Under the pieces are notes generated by a model. The model was given only the letters and a program-made list of their open reading frames with translations, had not been told where the DNA came from and ran no database searches. A program made the position numbers and the translations under genes. This document shows positions 55,280 to 63,496 of a stretch of 64,000 bases of DNA, piece after piece; position 1 is the stretch's first letter, and each line of letters begins with the position of its first letter. This DNA comes from Azospirillum cavernae (GTDB taxonomy: Bacteria > Pseudomonadota > Alphaproteobacteria > Azospirillales > Azospirillaceae), in assembly GCF_003590795.1 (NCBI RefSeq), contig NZ_QYUL01000001.1, positions 1,505,001-1,569,000 on the forward strand, read 5' to 3'.

Positions 55280-56640
55280 TCCAGCTCCCTGTTCTTGACG
55301 TTCAGAACGCGCATCAGGCCGTAGAGGGTCGGACGGGACACCTCCAGCATCTGCGCCGCGCTCGATATGTTGTTGTCGGCCAGGCTGAGCGCGCGGCTGA
55401 CCGCGACGAACTCCGCTTGGTCGCGGGCCTGCCGCAGGGTCAGCGGCGCGGGGGCGTCCCCGTCGGTCGCCAGATCGAGATCCAGGCTGGAGATCATCCG
55501 GCCATCGGCCATCAGAACCGCCCGCTTGACCCGGTTCTCGACCTCCCGCACATTTCCCGGCCAGGGATGGTTGGTGACGGCGGCCAGCGCGTCGCCGCTC
55601 AATCCCTTGATCGGGCGCGCGAACTCCTTGGCGTAGCGGGCCAGGAAATATTTCGTCAGCAACACGGCGTCGCCGGGGCGCTCGCGCAACGGCGGGATGT
55701 GGATCGCCACCTCGTTGAGGCGGTAGAACAGATCCTCGCGAAAGCTCCCGTCTTTTATCATCGCCGCCAGATCGCGGTTGGTGGCGGACACCACCCGGAC
55801 ATTCACCTCGATCGGCTTGCGCCCGCCAACCCGTTCGATGCTGCGGGTTTGCAGAAAGCGCAGAAGCTTGACCTGAAGGTTGAGCGGCATGTCGCCGATC
55901 TCATCGAGGAACAGCGTGCCCTGATGGGCCTGTTCGACCTTGCCGATGGTCTGCTTGACCGCGCCGGTGAAGGAGCCTTTTTCGTGGCCGAACAGCTCGC
56001 TTTCCAGCAGATTTTCCGGGATGGCGGCGCTGTTGATGGCGACGAAGGCCTTTCCGGCGCGCGGGCTGCAATCATGGACGCCGCGCGCGAACATCTCCTT
56101 GCCGGTCCCGCTTTCGCCGGTTATCAGCACGGCGACGTTGGCCCCCGCCACCCGTTCGACCATCCGGCAATTCTGGAACAGCTTGGGCGAGGCGGTGATG
56201 ATTCCGGCCAGGGGGGAGGAGCGCTCGCCGACGATCTGCGCGTTTTCCCGTTCCAAATCATAGAGATAGAAGGCGCGCTGAACAATCAGCCGCAGCGTGT
56301 CGGGGTCCACTGGCTTGGGGTGGAAATCATAGGCGCCCAAACCAACCGCCGTCAGGGCGCTCGTCCGCTCCTCGTTGCCGCTGGCGACCACCACCTTGGT
56401 CAAGGGCTGGCGTTTCAAGACGGTTTCCAGCAGGGCCAGCCCCTCGCCAACGCCGTTGGGGTCGGGCGGCAAGCCGAGATCCAGCACCAGAACCGGCGGC
56501 TGTTCCTTGTCGAAAAGACGCAGCGCGCTGTCGCGGTCGCCAGCGGTCAGCACCTCGTAATCGGCCAGCGCCCATTTCATTTGGGTGCGCAACCCGTCGT
56601 CATCCTCGACGATCAACAGCGTCCGTTTGCTCCCGGTCAT
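55276..56640 (-). CDS. prsR: PrsR, sigma-54-dependent response regulator of the XrtA system
   Basis: A 454-residue NtrC-type activator. Receiver (1-120) with phospho-site in LVLDLGLPP. AAA+ domain (about 145-380) with Walker A GESGTGKEMF, the sigma-54 contact loop GSFTGA (usual form GAFTGA), Walker B GTLFLDEIGDMP and R-fingers. Fis-type HTH at the C-terminus (NNISSAAQMLEVSRPTLYGLM). It should activate sigma-54 promoters of the EPS and PEP-CTERM genes after phosphorylation by PrsK. It overlaps prsK and prsT by ATGA. Confidence 0.94.
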   Translation of the reverse strand: MTGSKRTLLIVEDDDGLRTQMKWALADYEVLTAGDRDSALRLFDKEQPPVLVLDLGLPPDPNGVGEGLALLETVLKRQPLTKVVVASGNEERTSALTAVGLGAYDFHPKPVDPDTLRLIVQRAFYLYDLERENAQIVGERSSPLAGIITASPKLFQNCRMVERVAGANVAVLITGESGTGKEMFARGVHDCSPRAGKAFVAINSAAIPENLLESELFGHEKGSFTGAVKQTIGKVEQAHQGTLFLDEIGDMPLNLQVKLLRFLQTRSIERVGGRKPIEVNVRVVSATNRDLAAMIKDGSFREDLFYRLNEVAIHIPPLRERPGDAVLLTKYFLARYAKEFARPIKGLSGDALAAVTNHPWPGNVREVENRVKRAVLMADGRMISSLDLDLATDGDAPAPLTLRQARDQAEFVAVSRALSLADNNISSAAQMLEVSRPTLYGLMRVLNVKNRELE

Positions 56641-58796
56641 CGCGCCAGCCCTCCAACGCGGGCCAGCGTCGCCGAGGCTGGAATCTCTGGGGCCGAAACC
56701 GCCGCGTCGGCGACCAGCGGAAGCAGGACGCGCATCGTCGTTCCCCGACCGGGCGCGCTGTCCACCTCCAACCGTCCGCCCATGTCCTGGATCACATGGC
56801 GGGTCTGGTAAGCGCCGATGCCGAAACCGTCGGGCTTGGTGGAGCGCAAGGGCCGGAACAGCTCCGCGCTCAGGAAATCGCGGTCCATGCCGGGGCCGTT
56901 GTCCTCCACCTCGACCACCGCCTGGGAACCGCTGCGGCTCAGGCGCAACAGCACCGCCGCGCCGGGACCGGCGGCGGCGAACGCGTTGTCGATCAGCAAA
57001 TCCAGCGCGCCGATCAATGCGTCCGCGTTGGCGACGGCGCGCAGGGCGATGGCCGAGGGAGCGAGCGACAGCCCCCCCGGTCGGACGCTCGACCAGCGTT
57101 CGGCGACGCCCGCCAGCAGGGCCGACACATCGACCGCCGCCAGTCCAGCCGCCGCCCCATGTTCCGGCGGACGCCGTTTCTCGGCCAATTGCGCCAACAG
57201 CGCCGTCATGCGCGCCACCGAATTCCGCACGGTGTCGGCCATGTCCTTTTGAAAATCCGGGTTGTCGCCAAAGCGGCGGCTGTTCTCCAGCATCAGCGAC
57301 ATCTGGCCGACCACCGTCTTGATGTCGTGGGCGACGAAGGCGAAGCGCCGGTTGAACTCCTCAAACCGCTGGGCCTCGCTCAGCGCGTCGGCGGCCAGCT
57401 CCTGCGCCAGATAGCTGGCGGCGTGGGTCGCCGTGGTCGTCAACAGATCGCGATCCTCCCAATCCAGCCGACGCCGCCGTCGGGCGTGGTCCAGCGCCAG
57501 AAAGCCCAGAATCTCGCCGCCGAAAATCAGCGGAATCACCAGCCAGACCTGGGGATGGCCGGTGATCCAGTCCGGCAACGCCGCTTCCGAACCACGCGGG
57601 GACGGCGGGCGGTCCGCGTCGATTTCAATGATCGCGCCGGTTTTTTCCAGAAAGCCGATCAACGCGGACTCCCGCCCAACCGACGGGCAAACCCCGCGAT
57701 AGTTCCATGCCGCGCCCAGCACAAAGGCGTGGTCGCCCCGCTGACGCACCCACAAAGCGCCGCCGGGGCTGTCGATCATCTCGGCCAAGGTGCGGGCCAG
57801 CCGCTCGCTCAGCTTCAGCGGCATGGTGGAGGACAGGACGCGGACGAAGCGCAGCCACTCGTTCCGGTAATCATATTTGACGGTGAAGAAGTGGCGCTGG
57901 ACCAGGGCGGTGAAATGGGATTTCAGGGTTCCCGACCCCAGCGCGGCGGCCAGCAGCGCCAAGCCGCCGACCACGAAGACGATTTGCAGGGTCAGCCCCC
58001 AGCGCCCACCGATTTCGCGGATGTAGAAACCCGCCGCCGCCATCGCCAGCAGATAGACGCCGCAGACCGTCAGGGCGGCGGTGAAAAACACCCCCCCGCG
58101 CGAGGCGTTGATGTCGATGTCGCGCTTGCGGGTCCAACTGGCCGTGCGCGTCAGCGACACCGCCACCGGCAGCGCCGTCAACGCCGTCACCAGCCCACGG
58201 GCGGCCAGAAAATCGGGCGTGACCCGCGACAGCAGCAGCGCGTCGGCGGAAAGGATGAAGTCAAAGGCGAAGATCGTGCCCAGCCCCAGACAGGCGTGCT
58301 TCAGCCCCCAACGCCCGGAGGGTCCGCTGTTGCGGAACAGATTTTCCAGGATCAACAACCCCAGCACCGGAATGACCAGCGCCACCAGTTGATCCAGCGG
58401 GATCAACAGCCAGCCCAGCCCGGCAAAGACCGGGGCCGCCGCCAGCGTGACGACGTCCAGCACGACGGCCAGCACGACCAGCGGCGTCAGCAGCCGTTGC
58501 GCCGACAACCGCCGCGCTCCAACCGCGCCCAGTCGGTCGATGCCGCCCAAAAGCGCCAGCAACAGAAAAATCCAGCAGGCGTTGCGGACGGACTCGGCCA
58601 GTTGCGGAAGCAGCGGCGGCGCGAACCCCGTCAACCAACCCAACACCGCCGCCGCCCACAGCCCAGTGGCCAGACAGGCGGCCAAAACCGGCCAGCGCCA
58701 GGGAACCGCGCCCCGCCGCGCCCCAATCAAAAGGGCGAGGGAGGCGTAGGCGATGGCGCACAGCCCGTAACTGACGTTGGAAATCGCGTCGAACAA
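56637..58796 (-). CDS. prsK: PrsK, membrane histidine kinase of the XrtA system
   Basis: A 719-residue sensor kinase. About nine membrane helices in the first 300 residues, then a GAF-like domain (about 320-470) and the kinase core with phospho-acceptor His in FAFVAHDIKTVVGQMS, N box DNAFAAA, VEDNGPGM and GFGIGAYQTRHVIQDMGG. It is the partner of PrsR. The start is TTG at 58796 with AAGGG about 10 bases upstream; no in-frame ATG is near. First gene of the minus-strand run that continues through FemAB. Confidence 0.93.
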   Translation of the reverse strand: MFDAISNVSYGLCAIAYASLALLIGARRGAVPWRWPVLAACLATGLWAAAVLGWLTGFAPPLLPQLAESVRNACWIFLLLALLGGIDRLGAVGARRLSAQRLLTPLVVLAVVLDVVTLAAAPVFAGLGWLLIPLDQLVALVIPVLGLLILENLFRNSGPSGRWGLKHACLGLGTIFAFDFILSADALLLSRVTPDFLAARGLVTALTALPVAVSLTRTASWTRKRDIDINASRGGVFFTAALTVCGVYLLAMAAAGFYIREIGGRWGLTLQIVFVVGGLALLAAALGSGTLKSHFTALVQRHFFTVKYDYRNEWLRFVRVLSSTMPLKLSERLARTLAEMIDSPGGALWVRQRGDHAFVLGAAWNYRGVCPSVGRESALIGFLEKTGAIIEIDADRPPSPRGSEAALPDWITGHPQVWLVIPLIFGGEILGFLALDHARRRRRLDWEDRDLLTTTATHAASYLAQELAADALSEAQRFEEFNRRFAFVAHDIKTVVGQMSLMLENSRRFGDNPDFQKDMADTVRNSVARMTALLAQLAEKRRPPEHGAAAGLAAVDVSALLAGVAERWSSVRPGGLSLAPSAIALRAVANADALIGALDLLIDNAFAAAGPGAAVLLRLSRSGSQAVVEVEDNGPGMDRDFLSAELFRPLRSTKPDGFGIGAYQTRHVIQDMGGRLEVDSAPGRGTTMRVLLPLVADAAVSAPEIPASATLARVGGLAR

Positions 58797-59047
58797 ATCG
58801 GCTTGCCCTTTCCATCAGGGATGCGCGGCGGGCGTTTTGTCAGTCCCGCTCGTCAAACCGCTCATCAAATCACAGGGACAATAGCCGGATGACCACTTCA
58901 CCGATCAGCTTCGGAAAGTACTCAAAGCCGGAAAACTCAGGCTTTATTTGTGGTTATCGAGCGAAGACGGGCTTGAACCCTTTCCCCCGCCCGCCGATCT
59001 CCTGCCCCGGCGTCGTGCCGGAATGGAAACAGGGAGGCTGAGCGGTC
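58797..59047. other. Divergent region between prsK and the Gfo/Idh-epimerase gene, with a possible small ORF
   Basis: This 251-base gap holds promoters for both sides. A hairpin with AAAGCC (58924-58929) and GGCTTT (58940-58945) is followed by ATTTGT. An open frame of 50 codons (58889-59041), ATGACCACTTCACC onward, ends just inside the ribosome site of the next gene; it is reported as a finding, not as a certain gene. Confidence 0.35.
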
Positions 59048-61150
59048 ATGCGGAAGGTATGTCTTGTGGGGGCCGGTTTCATTTCGCACGTCCACGCCGA
59101 AGCGGTGCGCGCCCTTCCAACCCTGACGCTGTGCGGCGTCGTCGATCCCGACCAGGCCGCCGCCCAGTCGCTGGCGCGGCGCTGGGGCATCGACCATGTG
59201 TTCGCGTCGGCGGAGGAGGCGTTGGCCACGGGCGAGGTCGAGTGCGTCCACGTTCTGACCCCGCCCAACCTGCACGCCGCGACCGCCCTGCCCTTTCTGC
59301 GGGCGGGCGTTCCGGTTCTGCTGGAAAAACCGCTGGCCGCGACCTTGGCCGAATGCGCGGCGCTGGAACAGGCGGCGCAGGACCACGGCGCGGTGTTGGG
59401 CGTGAACCAGAATTTCGTCCACCATCCGGCCTTCGTCCGGCTGCGCGCGGCCGTCGCCGCCCGCGCGCTTGGCCGTCCCCGCTCCGTCTCCTGCGTCTGC
59501 AATCTTCCCCTGCGCCAGTTGACGACGCGGGCCTTCGGCCATTGGATGTTCGCCGAACCGGGCAACATCCTGCTGGAGCAGGCCGTCCATCCGCTCTCCC
59601 AAATCGTTGCGCTGGCGGGTCGGGTGGAGGAAATGCAGGCGATGGCCGGGCCGCCGGTGGAGATCGCGCCGGGCATGCCCTTTTACCCGACCATCGCGCT
59701 GTCCCTGCGCGGCGCCCGGCTGCCCGCGACCTTGCGCATGGCGCTTGGTGAGAGCTTTCCGTTCTGGGAAATCACGGTGACGTGCGACGACGGGGTGGCG
59801 GTCGCCGACATTCTCAACAACCGCTTCGTCACCCACAAGCGGACGCGCTGGCTCGACATGGCCGATTCCTTCCTGTCGGGCTGCGCCACCGGCGGCGGCC
59901 TGCTGCGCGAGGGGGGCCGCAATCTCGCCGACGCCCTGCTGTCCACCGCCAAGCTGAGGAGCCGTTCCGACGGTTTTTACCGCAGCGTCCAGGGCAGCGT
60001 CGCCGCCTTCCATCAGGCGCTCGACGATGGGAAAAAACCGGAACTCGACGGCGCGTTCGGCGCCCATCTGGTCGGGCTGTGCGCTCAGGCGTCCACCGCC
60101 GCCTTCACGGTCAAGCCCGCGCCCGCGACGCTGCGCACGGAGGGGGATTATGACGTGATGGTGCTGGGCGGCACCGGCTTCATCGGCGCCCATGTCGTCC
60201 GCCGCCTGCTGGCCGGGGACGTTCAGGGTGGGGAAATGAGGATCGGCGTGATGGCGCGCAACACCCGCAATCTGGCCGCCGTTTTTTCCGACCCGCGCGT
60301 GGTGGTCATCCAGGGCGACATGCGCCATCAGGAGGATGTCGAACGGGGCGTCGGCGGGGCGCGGTTGGTCGTCAATCTGGCCCATGGCGGCGGCGGCGCG
60401 ACCTTCGCGGCGGTGCGCGCCGCGATGGTCGGCGGGGCCGAAATGGTGGCCCGCGTCTGCCTGGAGCGCAAAGTCGAACGCCTGATCCACATCGGTTCGA
60501 TCGCCAGCCTGTATCTCGGGCCGCAGAGCGCGGCGATCACCGGGGCCACCCCGCCGGACCCGCAGCGCGACCAGCGCGGCGACTACGCCCGCGCCAAGGC
60601 CGATTGCGACGAGGCGCTGCTGGAGATGCACGCCCGCCAGGGGCTGCCGCTGTGCGTCCTGCGGCCCGGCGTGGTGGTTGGGGCGGGCGGCGTCGCCAAC
60701 CACAGCGCCCTTGGCTTTTTCAACAACGATCAGCATTGCGTCGGCTGGAACCGGGGCCGCAACCCCCTGCCCTTCGTGCTGGTCGAGGATGTCGCCGACG
60801 CGGTGTGGCAGGCCTGCCGGGCGGCGGGGGTGGTGGGCCGCTGTTACAATCTGGTCGGCGACGTCCGGCTGTCCGCCCGCGAGTATGTGGCGGAGCTGGC
60901 CAAGGCGCAGGAGCGCCCCTTGCGCTTCCACCCCAAAATCCCAACCGAATTGTGGCTTGAGGACATGGTCAAATGGCTGGTCAAGCGGGCCACCGGACGG
61001 ATGGTCGCCCGCCCCGCCCGCCACGACATCCTGTCGCGCGGGCTGAACGCCCGCTTCGACTGCGACGACGTCAAACGCGCCCTGGATTGGCGCCCGGTGG
61101 CCGACCGCGACCGCTTCATCGAACGCGGCATCCGCGTTCACGCCGGTTGA
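59048..61150 (+). CDS. Fusion of Gfo/Idh/MocA oxidoreductase and NAD-dependent epimerase/dehydratase
   Basis: A 700-residue protein with two dinucleotide-binding parts. Residues about 1-365: Gfo/Idh/MocA fold with N-terminal GAGFISHVHAEAV and EKPLAATLAEC (the conserved Lys-Pro). Residues about 375-700: extended SDR fold starting VMVLGGTGFIGAHVV, with IHIGSIASLY and the catalytic-type Tyr in DYARAKADCDEALL (YxxxK-like, YARAK). It could carry out two steps in making a modified nucleotide sugar (oxidation/reduction and epimerisation) for the EPS. GGGAGG is about 11 bases before the ATG. Cotranscribed with the GT4 gene 7 bases downstream. Confidence 0.88.
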   Translation: MRKVCLVGAGFISHVHAEAVRALPTLTLCGVVDPDQAAAQSLARRWGIDHVFASAEEALATGEVECVHVLTPPNLHAATALPFLRAGVPVLLEKPLAATLAECAALEQAAQDHGAVLGVNQNFVHHPAFVRLRAAVAARALGRPRSVSCVCNLPLRQLTTRAFGHWMFAEPGNILLEQAVHPLSQIVALAGRVEEMQAMAGPPVEIAPGMPFYPTIALSLRGARLPATLRMALGESFPFWEITVTCDDGVAVADILNNRFVTHKRTRWLDMADSFLSGCATGGGLLREGGRNLADALLSTAKLRSRSDGFYRSVQGSVAAFHQALDDGKKPELDGAFGAHLVGLCAQASTAAFTVKPAPATLRTEGDYDVMVLGGTGFIGAHVVRRLLAGDVQGGEMRIGVMARNTRNLAAVFSDPRVVVIQGDMRHQEDVERGVGGARLVVNLAHGGGGATFAAVRAAMVGGAEMVARVCLERKVERLIHIGSIASLYLGPQSAAITGATPPDPQRDQRGDYARAKADCDEALLEMHARQGLPLCVLRPGVVVGAGGVANHSALGFFNNDQHCVGWNRGRNPLPFVLVEDVADAVWQACRAAGVVGRCYNLVGDVRLSAREYVAELAKAQERPLRFHPKIPTELWLEDMVKWLVKRATGRMVARPARHDILSRGLNARFDCDDVKRALDWRPVADRDRFIERGIRVHAG

Positions 61151-61157
61151 GACGGGA

Positions 61158-62336
61158 ATGCCCACCCCCATGCCCCGCGCCAAGCGGACTCTGCTGCACG
61201 TCTACGCCACCTTCGCAATCGGCGGGCCGCAGACGCGCTTCGCCCAACTGGCCAACCATTTTGGCGACGCCTACCGCCATGTCGTCATCGCCATGGACGG
61301 GCGGACCGACGCGGCGTCGCGTCTGAACCCCGGCCTGGATGTCGAACTGATGGCCCAACCGCCCCGCCAAGGGCGCGGCGGTTGGGCGCTGTGGCGGGTC
61401 CTTCGCGCGCGGTTGGACGCCCTGCGGCCCGATCTGCTGATAACCTCGAACTGGGGGTCGATGGATTGGGCGCTGGCCAATCTCGACGGGCGGACTCCCC
61501 ATTTGCACATGGAGGATGGTTTCGGTCCCGAAGAGGCTGAACGGCAATTGGCCCGCCGGGTGTGGGTCCGGCGTCTGGCCCTGCGGCGGTCGTTGGTGCT
61601 GCTGCCCTCCCTCACCCTCGACCGCATCGCGCGCAAGGTTTGGCGCCTGCCCGAAACGCGCTTGATTCACGCGCCGAACGGCGTCGATTGCGCCCGCTTC
61701 GCCGCCGCCCCCGACCGGGCCTTCGCCACGGCCTGCGGCCTTCCCGACGACGGCCTGCCGGTGGTGGGAACGGTCGCCGCCTTGCGGGCGGAAAAGAACC
61801 TGCGCCGCCTGCTCGACGCCTTCGCCCAAGCCACCGCCAACCGGCCCGCGCGGTTGGTGATCGTCGGCGAGGGCGGCGAGCGCGCCGCTTTGACCGCCCA
61901 CGCCGCCGCGTTGGGGCTGGGCGAACGGGTGGTCTTCACCGGGGCCTGCCCAACGCCGGAACGGCTGTTGCCGTCCTTCTCCCTGTTCGCCCTGTCGTCC
62001 GACACCGAACAGATGCCGATCAGCGTGCTGGAGGCGATGGCGGCGGGCCTGCCGCTGGCGGCGACCTCGGTCGGCGACGTCGCCGCCATGGTCGCGCCGG
62101 AAAACCGGCCCTTCATCGTCGCCAAAAGCGCCGACGGCTTGGGCCGGGCCATCGCCGCGCTTCTCGACGATCCGGCGCGCGGCAAAACCATCGGACAGGC
62201 CAACGCCGCCCACGCGCGCGACCGCTTCGATCAGAGCCGGATGTTCTCGACCTACCGCCGCCTGTTCGATGGCGACCTGCGCGCGGTTATGGAGAATCCA
62301 GGCGCTGGACCTGCCGGTGGATCTCCGTCGGGGTGA
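61158..62336 (+). CDS. GT4 glycosyltransferase
   Basis: A 392-residue GT-B enzyme. HVYATFAIGGPQTRFAQLAN at the N-terminus (acceptor side), APNGVDCARF, VVGTVAALRAEKNLRRLLDAF and SDTEQMPISVLEAMAAGLP on the nucleotide-sugar side. It follows the fusion dehydrogenase by 7 bases and likely uses its product or a related sugar in EPS assembly. Its last 50 bases overlap the convergent deacetylase gene. Confidence 0.88.
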   Translation: MPTPMPRAKRTLLHVYATFAIGGPQTRFAQLANHFGDAYRHVVIAMDGRTDAASRLNPGLDVELMAQPPRQGRGGWALWRVLRARLDALRPDLLITSNWGSMDWALANLDGRTPHLHMEDGFGPEEAERQLARRVWVRRLALRRSLVLLPSLTLDRIARKVWRLPETRLIHAPNGVDCARFAAAPDRAFATACGLPDDGLPVVGTVAALRAEKNLRRLLDAFAQATANRPARLVIVGEGGERAALTAHAAALGLGERVVFTGACPTPERLLPSFSLFALSSDTEQMPISVLEAMAAGLPLAATSVGDVAAMVAPENRPFIVAKSADGLGRAIAALLDDPARGKTIGQANAAHARDRFDQSRMFSTYRRLFDGDLRAVMENPGAGPAGGSPSG

Positions 62337-63342
62337 CGGTTCGCCCGCCGACCACGGTCAGGAAGAATTCCAGATACTCGGCCAGCCAGCCGATCAGCCG
62401 ATCCACCTCCCGCCCGGTCGGGACATAGGGGTTGCCGCCCGGCAGCAGCGACGAGGAATGGTAGCTGACCGAAAACAGGCGCACGCCGCGCGCCAGCAGC
62501 GCCAGGGTCAACGCCATCGCCTCGCGGCAGCTTTGCCCCTCGGGCGACAGACGGACGCGGTTGAGCAAACCCGTCCGCGCCAGCACCGCCGGGATGCGGA
62601 CGGCCCGCCCCAGGCGGGAATCGGCCAGCGCGTAAAGGGAATCGCCGCAACGGCTCAGCCCCCCGACATAGTCGCTGGTCAAGGGGATCTCCAACAACTC
62701 CCGATCCGCATCAAGCCAATAAGGCGCGACGCCGAAGCCCCGGAAGCACGGCCCGCCGCCCCGGCGGAAATCCGCCCCGGCCAACACGCTGACGTCAAGC
62801 CGGTATCCCAGGGACCGCAACAGCCCCGCCGTGTTGGGGCCGAAACCATAGCGCCCGGCCCGATAGGCGAAGGGCTTGACGCCGAACCCCTCGTCGATCA
62901 TCGCCGTCAAATTGGCCAGCTTGGCCCGCTCCAGCTCAGGCGCGAGGTTGCCCGCGAAGGTCTGCGACAGCGTAATGTTCGGGTGGACGAAGGGCGGCGT
63001 CACCCAGGGGTGAAGCTGCGCCCCGATCTGGCAACGCCCATCCGCCAGCAGGCCGCGCAGCGGCCCGCGCCCCTCGGGCTGGGCGGCCACCGGGTAATCA
63101 ACCAGATAGGTCGGGACGCAGCCAAAGCGTTCGAGCACCCGTTGCGCCCGATGCTGTTCGGCGATGTTGCGCACGCTGGTCTGGTCCGGGGCGAATTTCG
63201 ACCAGTCGAATTCCTCCTCGGCGTCGATGAAAACCAGCAATTGCGGCGGGCTGTCCGCCGGAAAGACGATCCGCGCGTTGGACGGCGGCGGCCCGATTCC
63301 CCCCCCCGCGTTCGGCGTCGCGGCGCTGGCGTGGGGCGGCAT
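62287..63342 (-). CDS. WalW-like polysaccharide deacetylase family protein
   Basis: A 351-residue protein with a NodB/CE4-like pattern: LVFIDAEEEFDWSKF at the start, QIGAQLHPWVTPPFV and YRAGRYGFG, followed by SVSYHSSSLLPGGNPYV. This fits the WalW family seen in cell-envelope loci. It lacks a signal peptide. Substrate is unknown, probably an N-acetylated sugar polymer or precursor. It overlaps the 3' end of the GT4 gene by 50 bases on the opposite strand. Confidence 0.82.
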   Translation of the reverse strand: MPPHASAATPNAGGGIGPPPSNARIVFPADSPPQLLVFIDAEEEFDWSKFAPDQTSVRNIAEQHRAQRVLERFGCVPTYLVDYPVAAQPEGRGPLRGLLADGRCQIGAQLHPWVTPPFVHPNITLSQTFAGNLAPELERAKLANLTAMIDEGFGVKPFAYRAGRYGFGPNTAGLLRSLGYRLDVSVLAGADFRRGGGPCFRGFGVAPYWLDADRELLEIPLTSDYVGGLSRCGDSLYALADSRLGRAVRIPAVLARTGLLNRVRLSPEGQSCREAMALTLALLARGVRLFSVSYHSSSLLPGGNPYVPTGREVDRLIGWLAEYLEFFLTVVGGRTVTPTEIHRQVQRLDSP

Positions 63343-63496
63343 GGTCCGATCTCCTCATTCCCGAGAAAACTCAGGATGACCAAACGTTATCACTCGCACG
63401 CCCCCCTGTCGCGCCCATATCACCAAGGGACAGCGACGCCGATCACCGGGCGTTGACCAGCCAAACAAGGGGGGACGTGACGTTGCGGACATTGCA

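Noticed and set aside
61457..61471. Second half of a dusA attachment site
   Set aside because: A 10-base match to GATGGATTGG occurs, but it is inside the conserved coding frame of a glycosyltransferase, with no DusA continuation.
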